From assembly GCF_022647325.1 (NCBI RefSeq), contig NZ_CP071405.1:558001-622000 (forward strand): DNA of 64,000 nt, given 5' to 3'. The DNA is from Pantoea deleyi (GTDB lineage: Bacteria; Pseudomonadota; Gammaproteobacteria; Enterobacterales; Enterobacteriaceae). Shown in pieces: positions 8,501-16,863 of the stretch; position 1 is the stretch's first letter; every line of letters begins with the position of its first letter. Under the pieces are notes generated by a model. It was not told the DNA's origin. It did not search any database and saw only the letters and a list, made by a program, of their open reading frames with translations. Position numbers and translations under genes: made by a program.

Positions 8501-9631
8501 ATGTACGACTTGATTATCCGCGCCGCACGCCTCTGCGATGAGCAGGTGGTCGATATTGCGCTGCAGGATGGCCGCATCGCGGCGATAGGCTGCGTGCAGG
8601 GCAGCGCCCGGCACGAGCGCAACCTGGCGGGCCGCTTCTATCTCAGCGCAGGCTGGATCGACTCCCACGTTCACTGCTATCCCAAATCTCCGATTTATCA
8701 TGATGAGGCGGACGCGATTGGCGTGGCGCACGGCGTCACCACGGTGGTCGATGCGGGCAGCACCGGCGCAGATCATATTGATGACTTTTACCGGCTGACG
8801 CGCACGGCCACGACGCAGGTCTTTGCGCTGATCAATATCGCCCGCACCGGCATCGTCACCCAGAACGAGCTGGCCGATATGACACAGATCGATGGCGAAG
8901 CAGTGCAGCAGGCGGTGACGCGGCTGCCTGATTTTATTGTCGGCCTCAAGGCGCGTATCAGCAGCAGCGTGGTCGGTAAAAACGGCGTGCAGCCGCTGAT
9001 AAAGGCGAAGGCGATCCAGCAGGAGAGCGGCGGCCTGCCGCTGATGGTGCATATCGGTAACAATCCGCCCGATCTCGATCAGATCGTGGATCTGCTCACC
9101 ACCGGCGACATCATCACGCACTGCTTTAACGGCAAGCCCAACCGCATCCTCACGCCGCAGGGCGAACTGAAAGTGGCGGTAAAACAGGCCATTGCGCGCG
9201 GCGTCCGGCTCGATGTCGGCCACGGCAGCGCCAGTTTCAACTTTGCGGTGGCCCGCGCGGCCATCGCGCAGGGCATTCTGCCCGACACCATCAGCTCGGA
9301 CATCTACTGCCGCAATCGCCTGGCCGGGCCGGTGCACAGTCTGGCGCATGTCATGTCGAAGTTTTTCAGCGTCGGCATGACGCTGCCGCAGGTAATCGAC
9401 TGCGTTACGGTCAGGGCGGCCGCAGGACTTCGCCTGACGCGCAAGGGCCAGCTGAAAGTGGGTTACGACGCCGATCTGACGGTGTTTAGCGTTAAACAGG
9501 AGAGCCGGCCCTTCATTGATTCAGAAGGTGAACAGGTGGCCGGTGACAAACATCTGATCCCGCTGGCGGCCGTGGTCGCCGGAGAGTGGTTTACGACTGA
9601 AGAAGGAGCCGCGCATGAACTCAGTTTATGA
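8501..9631 (+). CDS. Metal-dependent amidohydrolase (EF_0837/AHA_3915 type)
   Basis: 376 residues of the dihydroorotase/N-acetylglucosamine-6-phosphate deacetylase superfamily. Visible metal ligands are the HxH pair (DSHVHC, His 56 and His 58), a probable carbamylated Lys in VGLKARIS (Lys 150), His 184 (MVHIGNN), His 207 (ITHCFNG) and Asp 267 (SSDIY), the full binuclear set. A short N- and C-terminal beta sandwich frames the barrel (VKQESRPF near the end). In this operon it would remove an acyl or carbamoyl group, or open a ring, before the PLP enzyme acts. It overlaps the next gene by 17 bp. Confidence 0.88.
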   Translation: MYDLIIRAARLCDEQVVDIALQDGRIAAIGCVQGSARHERNLAGRFYLSAGWIDSHVHCYPKSPIYHDEADAIGVAHGVTTVVDAGSTGADHIDDFYRLTRTATTQVFALINIARTGIVTQNELADMTQIDGEAVQQAVTRLPDFIVGLKARISSSVVGKNGVQPLIKAKAIQQESGGLPLMVHIGNNPPDLDQIVDLLTTGDIITHCFNGKPNRILTPQGELKVAVKQAIARGVRLDVGHGSASFNFAVARAAIAQGILPDTISSDIYCRNRLAGPVHSLAHVMSKFFSVGMTLPQVIDCVTVRAAAGLRLTRKGQLKVGYDADLTVFSVKQESRPFIDSEGEQVAGDKHLIPLAAVVAGEWFTTEEGAAHELSL

Positions 9632-10736
9632 AAAGTATGGCCTGAAGCCGGTGATTAACGCCTCTGGCCGTATGACGATCCTCGGCGTCTCCACGCCGTC
9701 GAGTGAGGTGATCGATACGGTGAAATATGGCCTCAATCACTACTTCGAGATGAAAGATCTGGTGGATAAGACGGGCGCCTTTATCGCCGATCTGCTGAAG
9801 GTGGAGAACGCGCTGGTGGTCTCCTGCGCCTCGGCCGGTATCGCCCAGAGCGTGGCGGCGGTGATTGTTAAAGACAACGACTGGCTGCTGGATAATCTGC
9901 ATGCCGCGCCGCTGACCGTTCCGCATCAGATTGTGGTGCCGAAAGGGCACAACGTGAACTATGGCGCGCCGGTAGGAAGTATGGTGGCGCTGGGCGGCGG
10001 AGCGCTGGTCGAGGCCGGTTACAGCAACGAATGTTCAGCCGCCCAGCTCGCCGCCGCGATCACGCCGCAGACCGCGGCCATCCTCTATGTGAAATCGCAT
10101 CACTGCGTGCAGAAGAGCCATCTCGATGTGGAGCAGGCTACCGCCGTTGCGCGCGAGCACGGCGTACCATTGATCGTCGATGCCGCCGCAGAAGAGGATC
10201 TGCACTGCTACTACGCGGCGGGTGCGGATCTGGTGATCTACAGCGGTGCCAAAGCGATCGAAGGGCCGACCAGCGGACTGGTGATCGGCAGGCATCAGTA
10301 TGTCGAATGGGTGAAGCGTCAGACCAACGGCATTGGGCGTGCGATGAAAGTCGGCAAAGAGGGCATTCTGGGGCTGACCCAGGCCATCGAAAGTTACCTG
10401 ACGCAGCCGAAGATCAGCGGCGCGCAGATGGTGGAGAAAATGACGCCGTTCATCGAACAGCTCAACAGCCTGCACGGCGTGACGGCCCGCGTGGTGTGGG
10501 ACGGGGCCGGGCGCGATATCGCCCGCACGGAGATCGCCTTCGATGAGGCCGCGATCCCGCACCGCACCGGCGATCTGGTACAGGCGCTGAAAACGGGCGA
10601 CGTGGCGATCTACTTCCGCGGTTACAAAGCCAACGAGGGGATTATCGAAGCCGACGTCCGCAGCGTCAGCGCCGATCAGCTCAATACCATCTTTACCCGC
10701 ATCCAGGCGCTGTTAAACGGAGAAAACCACGCATGA
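9615..10736 (+). CDS. SelA-like PLP enzyme, probable aminosugar-acid ammonia-lyase (DgaE family)
   Basis: 373 residues of the SelA-related fold type I PLP family that includes Salmonella DgaE, which converts D-glucosaminate 6-phosphate to 2-keto-3-deoxy-6-phosphogluconate plus ammonia. The likely Schiff-base lysine is Lys 213 in IYSGAKAIEGPTSG, preceded by the cofactor Asp in LIVDAAAEEDL (Asp 189). The N-terminus KPVINASGRMTILG is typical. Being followed by a KDGP aldolase supports the lyase assignment, but the exact substrate (stereochemistry, phosphorylated or not) is open. The stop overlaps the aldolase start by 4 bases. Confidence 0.85.
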   Translation: MNSVYEKYGLKPVINASGRMTILGVSTPSSEVIDTVKYGLNHYFEMKDLVDKTGAFIADLLKVENALVVSCASAGIAQSVAAVIVKDNDWLLDNLHAAPLTVPHQIVVPKGHNVNYGAPVGSMVALGGGALVEAGYSNECSAAQLAAAITPQTAAILYVKSHHCVQKSHLDVEQATAVAREHGVPLIVDAAAEEDLHCYYAAGADLVIYSGAKAIEGPTSGLVIGRHQYVEWVKRQTNGIGRAMKVGKEGILGLTQAIESYLTQPKISGAQMVEKMTPFIEQLNSLHGVTARVVWDGAGRDIARTEIAFDEAAIPHRTGDLVQALKTGDVAIYFRGYKANEGIIEADVRSVSADQLNTIFTRIQALLNGENHA

Positions 10737-11473
10737 CGCTGACCCCCCATTTTTATCAGGATCGTCTCTGCCTCAATGTGCTGGCAGGATCAAAAGAGAA
10801 TGCGCGCGCCATCTGGCAGGCGGCAGAAGGGCATGTGCTGGTGGGCGTGCTGTCGAAAAACTACAGCAGCAACGCGGCCGCGATCGCCGATATGCGTGAG
10901 TACGCGGCGCTGATCGATAACGCGCTCTCGATCGGGCTGGGCGCGGGCGATCCCAATCAGTCACAGATGGTGAGTGAGATCGCGGCGGTGCTGCAGCCGC
11001 AGCATGTAAACCAGGTCTTTACCGGCGTCGCCACCAGCCGCGCCCTGCTGGGCCAGTCGCAGACGGTGGTGAATGGCCTGATCTCACCGACCGGCACGCC
11101 GGGTCAGGTCAAAATCTCGACCGGCCCGCGCAGCGCAAAACAGCGTGACGGGATCGTACCGGTCGAAACCGCCATCGCGATGCTGCAGGATATGGGCGGC
11201 AGCTCGGTGAAATATTTTCCGATGGGCGGGCTGCAGGCGGTGGAGGAGTATCGCGCCGTGGCGGAGGCGTGCGCAAAACTGGACTTCTGGCTGGAGCCTA
11301 CCGGCGGTATCGATCTGGAGAATTTTGGTGAGATCGTCCGTATTGCGCTGGAGTCGGGCGTCAGTAAAGTGATCCCGCACGTTTACAGTTCGATTATCGA
11401 TCAGGCCAGTGGCGAGACGCGCGTGGAGGATGTGCGGCAGCTGCTGGCGATCGGCAAAACGCTGCTGGCCTGA
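10733..11473 (+). CDS. 2-keto-3-deoxy-6-phosphogluconate-type aldolase (DgaF family)
   Basis: 246 residues of the DgaF/EF_0839 KDGP aldolase family, which is distinct from Eda. It would split 2-keto-3-deoxy-6-phosphogluconate into pyruvate and glyceraldehyde 3-phosphate in the cytosol. The probable Schiff-base lysine is Lys 160 in GGSSVKYFPMGGL, with phosphate-binding glycine loops PTGGIDLENFG and SPTGTPGQVK. It ends the operon and is coupled to the PLP gene (ATGA). Because this enzyme acts on a phosphorylated keto acid and no sugar kinase is encoded here, phosphorylation probably occurs during uptake or elsewhere. Confidence 0.88.
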   Translation: MTLTPHFYQDRLCLNVLAGSKENARAIWQAAEGHVLVGVLSKNYSSNAAAIADMREYAALIDNALSIGLGAGDPNQSQMVSEIAAVLQPQHVNQVFTGVATSRALLGQSQTVVNGLISPTGTPGQVKISTGPRSAKQRDGIVPVETAIAMLQDMGGSSVKYFPMGGLQAVEEYRAVAEACAKLDFWLEPTGGIDLENFGEIVRIALESGVSKVIPHVYSSIIDQASGETRVEDVRQLLAIGKTLLA

Positions 11474-11578
11474 GGATCGATACGATCGAACCGCCCCGGC
11501 ACGATCGCGCAGCATGGACGTTGCGCGACGATCGCCGTAGGCTGATTTCCACTTTCTGTCTGCTAACAGGTAACGCTT
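11474..11578 (+). promoter_or_regulatory. Spacer between the aldolase gene and the regulator
   Basis: Contains an imperfect inverted repeat (CGATCGCGCA near 11503 against TGCGCGACGATCG ending near 11535) without a T run, then GATTTCCACTT at 11544-11554, identical to a motif in the operon leader. An AACAGG site precedes the GTG start. Confidence 0.4.
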
Positions 11579-13489
11579 GTGAGATTTCCCAATCAGCGCC
11601 TTGCGCAACTGTTTGATGCCCTGCAAAACGAAACGCTGCCTCAGGAGGAGCTGGCGCGGCGCTTTGCGGTCTCGACGCGGACCGTGCGCACCGACATGAC
11701 GGCGCTGAATGCGCTGCTGGCCGAACATGGCGCGCAGTTTATCCTGAATCGCGGCGCGGGCTATCAGCTGAAGATTGAGGATGCGCAGCGTTTTCAGCAT
11801 CTGCAACAGCACAGCGCGTCGCCGCTGCGGGTGCCGCGAACCGCGCCGGATCGGGTCCGCTATCTGCTGACCCGCTTTCTCACCGCCGCCTATTCGCTGA
11901 AGCTGGAGGAGCTGGCAGAAGAGTGGTTTGTCAGCCGGGCGACCCTGCAGAATGACATGGCCGAGGTGCGCGAATGGCTGGGGCGCTATCACCTCACGAT
12001 CGAAAGCAAGCCGCATTACGGGATGAAGCTGTTTGGCAGCGAGGTGGCGATCCGGACCTGTCTGACCGACCTGCTGTGGCAAATCGATCAGGCGCAGCCG
12101 GAGAGTCCGCTGCTGACTATCGAGGCGCTGAACAGCGGCATACTGGAGACGCTGCGCCCGCTGTTACAGCGCTGTTTCGCCCGGCACAACATCCGGCTCA
12201 GCGATGAGGGCGAGCGCTACCTGCGGATCTACTGTGCCGTGGCGGTACGGCGCATCAGCGAGGGCTATCCGCTCAACGATCCGGGTGCCGAAGAGATTGG
12301 CGATGAGGAGCGGGAAGCCGCCCATCAGTTGATCACGCTGATGCGGCCGCTGGTCAGTAAGCCGATCTCCCCGGCCGAAGAGCACTGGCTGCGGATTAAC
12401 ATTGCGGCGCGGCGCATTCAGGCGGTGGCCCCCAGCGCGATCAACGCGGACGATGGCGATGCGCTGGTGGATTATCTGCTCAGTTTTATCAACACCCACT
12501 ACAACTTCAATCTGCAGAACGATCAGCAGCTGCGTGCCGATCTGCTTACCCACATCAAGACCATGATTACCCGGGTACGCTATCAGATTCATATTCCCAA
12601 TCCGCTGCTCAGTAACATCAAACAGCACTATCCGATGGCCTATGATGTCACCCTGGCGGCGGTGACCAGCTGGGGGAAATATACCCCTTACGTGATCAGC
12701 GAAAATGAGATTGGCTTTCTGGTGCTGCACATCGGTGTCGGGCTGGAGCGCCACTATGATGTCGGCTATCAGCGCCATCCGCAGGTGCTGCTGGTGTGCG
12801 ACAGCGGCAACTCCACGCTGCGGATGATCGAGGCGATGCTGCTGCGCCGCTATCCGCAGCTGCAGGTGACGGCGCGGCTGTCACAGCGTGAATATGAGGC
12901 GCGCAGCCGCATTGATGAGGATTTTGTGATCTCGACCATCCGGCTCAGCGAAAAAGAGAAGCCGGTCGTGGTCATGTCGCCGTTTCCCACCGGTTTTCAG
13001 CTGGAGCAGATTGGCAAACTGGTGCTGGTCGATCGAACCCGGCCCTATATGCTGGCGAAATTTTTTGATGCGCAGCATTTCCATATTGTCGATCGGCCGA
13101 TGACCCGCTCTGCGCTGTTTCGCCAGCTGTGCGATCAGCTGGAGGCAGAAGGATTCGTGGATGCGGCGTTCTGTCCGTCGGTGGAGGAGCGCGAGGCGAT
13201 CGTCAGCACCATGCTCGGCGAAGGCATTGCGCTGCCGCACTCGCTGGGGCTGCTGGCAAAGAAAACCGTGGTCTGCACCGTGCTGGCCCCGCAGGGGATC
13301 GCCTGGGGCGACGACACCGCCTATGTGATTTTCCTGCTGGCGATCAGCAAAAGCGAGTATGAAGAGGCGATGGCGATCTACGATCTGTTTGTGACGTTTC
13401 TGCGTGAAAGGGCGATGACCCGCCTGCGGGACTGCACCGATTTCAGCAGCTTCAGGGCGGTCGCGATGGAGTGTCTGAGCCGCCCCTGA
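11579..13489 (+). CDS. PRD/EIIB/EIIA-containing transcriptional regulator (BglG/LicR/MtlR type)
   Basis: 636 residues. Two N-terminal winged-helix segments are seen (about 5-60 with RRFAVSTRTVRTDMTALN, and 95-155 with EEWFVSRATLQNDMAEVREWL). These are followed by PRD1 (about 190-285), PRD2 (about 295-395, with candidate phospho-histidines His 325 and His 384), a IIB-like domain with Cys 407 (LLVCDSGNSTLR) and a IIA fructose-type domain with His 554 (GIALPHS). This is the architecture of DNA-binding activators such as LicR and MtlR, tuned by PTS phosphorylation. Being just downstream of the operon, it is the likely activator and suggests that PTS-like phosphotransfer is linked to uptake. Start is GTG. 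Confidence 0.9.
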   Translation: MRFPNQRLAQLFDALQNETLPQEELARRFAVSTRTVRTDMTALNALLAEHGAQFILNRGAGYQLKIEDAQRFQHLQQHSASPLRVPRTAPDRVRYLLTRFLTAAYSLKLEELAEEWFVSRATLQNDMAEVREWLGRYHLTIESKPHYGMKLFGSEVAIRTCLTDLLWQIDQAQPESPLLTIEALNSGILETLRPLLQRCFARHNIRLSDEGERYLRIYCAVAVRRISEGYPLNDPGAEEIGDEEREAAHQLITLMRPLVSKPISPAEEHWLRINIAARRIQAVAPSAINADDGDALVDYLLSFINTHYNFNLQNDQQLRADLLTHIKTMITRVRYQIHIPNPLLSNIKQHYPMAYDVTLAAVTSWGKYTPYVISENEIGFLVLHIGVGLERHYDVGYQRHPQVLLVCDSGNSTLRMIEAMLLRRYPQLQVTARLSQREYEARSRIDEDFVISTIRLSEKEKPVVVMSPFPTGFQLEQIGKLVLVDRTRPYMLAKFFDAQHFHIVDRPMTRSALFRQLCDQLEAEGFVDAAFCPSVEEREAIVSTMLGEGIALPHSLGLLAKKTVVCTVLAPQGIAWGDDTAYVIFLLAISKSEYEEAMAIYDLFVTFLRERAMTRLRDCTDFSSFRAVAMECLSRP

Positions 13490-13492
13490 GAA

Positions 13493-14392
13493 TCAGTTTT
13501 TCTTCGCCAGCAGGCGCGGGATCTCGCGCAGGCACCAGGATTTGGCTTCACCCATGCTGTCACGCCGCCACGCCATAATAATATCGACCTCGCGGGTGTA
13601 CTCCGGGCTGACCACCCGCAGGCGACCTTCGGCAATATCCTGCTCCACTAACGAATAGGGCATGGTCGCCACGCCCAGGCCGGCCAGCAGCGCGCGGCGC
13701 TTGTCGTCCATGCTGCTCACGGTCAGGCGCTGCTGCTTATCCAGTAGCTGCACGGTCAGAACCGGCCGCTCACGGGCGGTATCTGCCACCGCGATGCCCC
13801 GGTATTTCACCCGCGTCACTTCCGACTGCGGTTCAGGCTCGTTGTGAATCGGGTGATCGGCGCTGGCGACATAGACGCTCATCATGGTGTAGAGCTTGCG
13901 GGTATTGATCTCGGTTGAGGCGCGGAAGTGCATATCCGGCGCGATCACGATATCGGCGCGACCCTGTTCCAGCCGCTCCCAGGCGCCCGCCAGCACTTCA
14001 GTAACCAGCGAAAACTGCGTATTGGCCTTGTCGGCCAGCCGCGTGACCAGCGGAAACAGCGCCTCGACCGGCACCAGCGCTTCGGTCACGATGGTGAGAT
14101 GGGTCTCCCAGCCGCGCGCCAGCGCTTCCGCATCGGTAGTGAGCTTATCGGCGGCTTCCAGCAGTACCCGGCCACGCTCCAGCAGCATGCGTCCCACGTT
14201 CGTGAATTTGGTGCGATGACCGGAACGGTCAAACAGCACCACATCCAGCTCCTCTTCCAGCTTCTGCATGGTGTAGCTGAGGGCGGAAGGGACGCGGCCC
14301 AGTTCATCCGCGGCGGCGGCAAAACTACCACGCCGATCGATCGCATCCATTACGCGTAAAGATTCAAGGGTTAACGCACGCTCTTTAGCCAT
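13493..14392 (-). CDS. yhaJ: LysR-family regulator YhaJ
   Basis: 299 residues, near-identical in its N-terminal half to E. coli YhaJ. The winged helix-turn-helix is at about 8-65 (GSFAAAADELGRVPSALSYT), followed by the linker helix and the periplasmic-binding-like effector domain, ending MAWRRDSMGEAKSWCLREIPRLL. YhaJ in E. coli responds to nitroaromatic breakdown products such as dinitrotoluene metabolites and activates yqjF and a type III secretion system in pathogens. It is divergent from yhaK. yqjF lies about 8 kb away in this same window, so the known regulatory pair is retained locally. It converges with the PRD regulator with only 3 bp between stops. Confidence 0.95.
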   Translation of the reverse strand: MAKERALTLESLRVMDAIDRRGSFAAAADELGRVPSALSYTMQKLEEELDVVLFDRSGHRTKFTNVGRMLLERGRVLLEAADKLTTDAEALARGWETHLTIVTEALVPVEALFPLVTRLADKANTQFSLVTEVLAGAWERLEQGRADIVIAPDMHFRASTEINTRKLYTMMSVYVASADHPIHNEPEPQSEVTRVKYRGIAVADTARERPVLTVQLLDKQQRLTVSSMDDKRRALLAGLGVATMPYSLVEQDIAEGRLRVVSPEYTREVDIIMAWRRDSMGEAKSWCLREIPRLLAKKN

Positions 14393-14521
14393 CCCGGGTC
14401 TCTGTCAGGAAATTTGAACATGCCGGGCAGATTAACTGGCTAACAATCCGGCGTCCAGACTTTTACCATGAGGGTATAGAGTCCGCGACCGATCCTCGTC
14501 AGCGGATGCCGGAGGTAAATC

Positions 14522-15226
14522 ATGATCACCACACGCAGCGCGTCCGCATGTGGCCAGGCCGATTTTGGCTGGCTGCAGGCCCGCTACAGTTTCTCTTTTG
14601 GCCACTATTTTGATCCCGGACTGATGGGCTACGCGTCACTGCGCGTCCTGAACCAGGAAGTGCTGGCACCGGGTGCGGCGTTTCAGCCGCGCGCCTATCC
14701 TCAGGTCGATGTGCTGAACATTGTGCTGCAGGGTGAAGCGGAGTACCGCGACAGCGAAGGCAACACCATTACCGTGCAGGAAGGGGAGGCGCTGCTGCTC
14801 TCTGCGCAGCCGGGCGTCAGTTACACCGAAATGAACCTGAGCAAAGAGCGGCCGCTGACGCGTATGCAGCTCTGGCTGGCCGCCTGCCCGGAGCGGGAAA
14901 ACCCGCGCATGCAGAAGATGGCGCTGGCAGAAGGGCCGCTGTCGCAGCTGATCGCCTCGCCGGATGGCGTGGAAGAGAGCCTGCAGCTGCGTCAGCAGGT
15001 GTGGATTTATCAGGTCGAACTGGCGCCCGGTGAGCAGCACGCGCTGCGCTTACAGGGGCCGCGCGCCTATCTGCAGTCGATTCACGGATCGCTGACGGCG
15101 ATGTCCGGCACCGATCATCAGGAGACCCTGGGCTGTGGCGACGGCGCGTTCCTGCAGGAGGAGAAACAGCTGCAGCTGACCGCCAAAACCGCGACCCGCG
15201 CGCTGGTCATCGACATCCCGGTCTGA
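14522..15226 (+). CDS. yhaK: Pirin-family bicupin YhaK
   Basis: 234 residues, the same size as E. coli YhaK (233). The N-terminal pirin cupin contains FSFGHYFDPGLMGYASLRVLN and the C-terminal half a second, less conserved cupin. YhaK is a cytosolic protein proposed to sense reactive oxygen or metals; it lacks the complete pirin metal set and quercetinase activity is not assured. It is divergent from yhaJ across about 130 bp, a conserved arrangement in enterobacteria that suggests control by YhaJ. It is followed by a bidirectional terminator shared with dolP. Confidence 0.92.
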   Translation: MITTRSASACGQADFGWLQARYSFSFGHYFDPGLMGYASLRVLNQEVLAPGAAFQPRAYPQVDVLNIVLQGEAEYRDSEGNTITVQEGEALLLSAQPGVSYTEMNLSKERPLTRMQLWLAACPERENPRMQKMALAEGPLSQLIASPDGVEESLQLRQQVWIYQVELAPGEQHALRLQGPRAYLQSIHGSLTAMSGTDHQETLGCGDGAFLQEEKQLQLTAKTATRALVIDIPV

Positions 15227-15238
15227 TCCGCAGGCAAT

Positions 15239-15266
15239 AAAAAAGGCGGCCAGGGCCGCCTTTTTT
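15239..15266. terminator. Bidirectional terminator between yhaK and dolP
   Basis: GGCGGC-CAGG-GCCGCC stem flanked by an A run on the left and a T run on the right. Confidence 0.92.
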
Positions 15267-15278
15267 GCGTTCTGCAGG

Positions 15279-15851
15279 TTACTTCAGCATGGTGAATGCG
15301 GTGGTCACGTGCTTCACGCCGCTGACCCGGCTGGCGATATCGGCCGCGGCCTGCGCTTCCTGTTGCGTCACCAGACCCAGCAGGAACACTTCGCCGTTCT
15401 CCGTCGTCACCTTCACGTTGGACGATTTCACCTGATCGCTGCCCAGCAGCTGTGAGCGGATTTTAGTGGTGATCCAGGTGTCGGACGAGGTGGTGCCGAG
15501 CGTCACTTTCTGGCCGATACGGATTTCGTTGTAGACCTCGGTTGCGCCATCAACGCCCATTGTGATCTGTTTGGCGCGGTTGGCAATCTCCTGCGAAGGT
15601 GCCTGACCGGTCAGCAGCACTTTGCCCTGATAAGCCGTCGCAATCACGCGGGCATCGGTTTTGATCTGCTGATCTTTAGCTAACGCGTTTGTGACGCGCA
15701 GCTCCAGCGTGCCGTCATCCACCTGCGTCCCGACGGAGCGGGGATCGGTTGCCGTTTTGGTCGCCACGGCCGCACCACCCGCGACGACCGCGACGCAGCC
15801 CTGCAGCAGCAGGGCAGTTAACAGAATAGCTATAGCGTTCAATGCTTTCAT
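15279..15851 (-). CDS. dolP: Outer-membrane lipoprotein DolP (YraP), division-site protein
   Basis: 190 residues. The start at MKALNAIAI gives a lipoprotein signal with lipobox LLQGC. Two BON domains follow (about 45-115 and 123-190; motifs ATAYQGKVLLTGQAP and VTTENGEVFLLGLV). In E. coli DolP sits in the inner leaflet of the outer membrane, binds anionic phospholipid at the division site and supports envelope integrity and amidase activation. It is transcribed after diaA, as in E. coli (yraN-diaA-dolP), and is usually sigma-E controlled; I did not find a clear sigma-E promoter. Confidence 0.95.
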   Translation of the reverse strand: MKALNAIAILLTALLLQGCVAVVAGGAAVATKTATDPRSVGTQVDDGTLELRVTNALAKDQQIKTDARVIATAYQGKVLLTGQAPSQEIANRAKQITMGVDGATEVYNEIRIGQKVTLGTTSSDTWITTKIRSQLLGSDQVKSSNVKVTTENGEVFLLGLVTQQEAQAAADIASRVSGVKHVTTAFTMLK

Positions 15852-15865
15852 TCGTGCTCCTTCGT

Positions 15866-16453
15866 TCATTCCTGATGGGGAAAGAGAGTGTTATCGATCA
15901 GATCGCACAGGCAGTTCACGGTGAGCATATGCATCTCCTGAATCCGGGCACTGCGATGAGAGGGAATACGGATTTCCACATCCTGCGGGCCCAGCAGTCC
16001 GGCAAGCTCTCCGCCATCATACCCGGTTAGCGCAACGATAGTCATATCGCGTGTCACTGCGGCTTCAACCGCCTTGATAATGTCACGGGTGTTACCGCGG
16101 GTAGAGATCGCCAGCAGCACATCGCCAGCCTGTCCCAGCGCGCGTACCTGTTTGGCATACACTTCATCATGCAGACGGTCGTTGCCGATCGCGGTCAGCA
16201 TCACGTTGTCTGCACTCAGCGCCAGCGCCGGCAGGCTGGGGCGTTCGGTCTCAAAACGATTGATCATGCTGGCGGCAAAATGCTGGGCATTGGCCGACGA
16301 GGCCCCGTTGCCACAGCTCAGGATTTTATTGCCATTGAGTAACGACTGCACCAGCGTCATGGCCGCACGGGAGATGGCATCGGGCAATGCCTCGGCGGCG
16401 GCTATCTGGGTCTGAATACTTTCAGTAAAACACGCTTTAATTCTTTCCTGCAC
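15866..16453 (-). CDS. diaA: DnaA initiator-associating protein DiaA
   Basis: 195 residues, a single SIS domain (GmhA-like fold) forming a homotetramer in the family. It binds domain I of DnaA and promotes timely initiation at oriC. Conserved segments include [19 protein letters not shown] and [18 protein letters not shown]. It stands between yraN and dolP as in E. coli; the dolP start follows its stop within 15 bp, so they are likely cotranscribed. Confidence 0.95.
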   Translation of the reverse strand: MQERIKACFTESIQTQIAAAEALPDAISRAAMTLVQSLLNGNKILSCGNGASSANAQHFAASMINRFETERPSLPALALSADNVMLTAIGNDRLHDEVYAKQVRALGQAGDVLLAISTRGNTRDIIKAVEAAVTRDMTIVALTGYDGGELAGLLGPQDVEIRIPSHRSARIQEMHMLTVNCLCDLIDNTLFPHQE

Positions 16454-16467
16454 ACGACCACCTGGTT

Positions 16468-16863
16468 CTAAACGTCTGCATTAAAGGCATTCGGCAGCCA
16501 TTCAAGCGCCGTGCCGGTAATGGCGATGATATCGAAACGGCAATTCACTGTTTCAAAACTGCCGCCGCGTTGCGCCAGCCAGAGAGCGGCGGCGCGCAGC
16601 AGCTTTTGTTGTTTATTCCGGGTTATGCTGGCGAGTGCGCCACCATAACGCGCGTCGCGACGGTAGCGGACTTCCACAAACACCCAACAGTGCCCGTCGC
16701 GCATAATCAGGTCAAGTTCACCCTGCTGAAAGTGAACGTTGCTGGCGACCCATTCCAGGCCAGCCTGCTCCAGATAGCGCCGGGCCACTGCTTCGTGCCC
16801 GGCCCCAATCTGGCGGCGGCTCAGTTGGCCGGTGCGATTTCGCCCCGACGATACTGGTTCCAT
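16468..16863 (-). CDS. yraN: UPF0102 protein YraN, endonuclease-like fold
   Basis: 131 residues of the YraN family with a restriction-endonuclease-like core: [10 protein letters not shown], then VFVEVRYRR (the D...ExK-type signature). The cellular role is unsettled; related proteins have been linked to recombination or competence. The start at 16863 (MEPVSSGRN) gives the family length, although an in-frame ATG at 16887 exists. Its 5' end overlaps the 3' end of lpoA by 43 bp, indicating coupled expression. Confidence 0.9.
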   Translation of the reverse strand: MEPVSSGRNRTGQLSRRQIGAGHEAVARRYLEQAGLEWVASNVHFQQGELDLIMRDGHCWVFVEVRYRRDARYGGALASITRNKQQKLLRAAALWLAQRGGSFETVNCRFDIIAITGTALEWLPNAFNADV

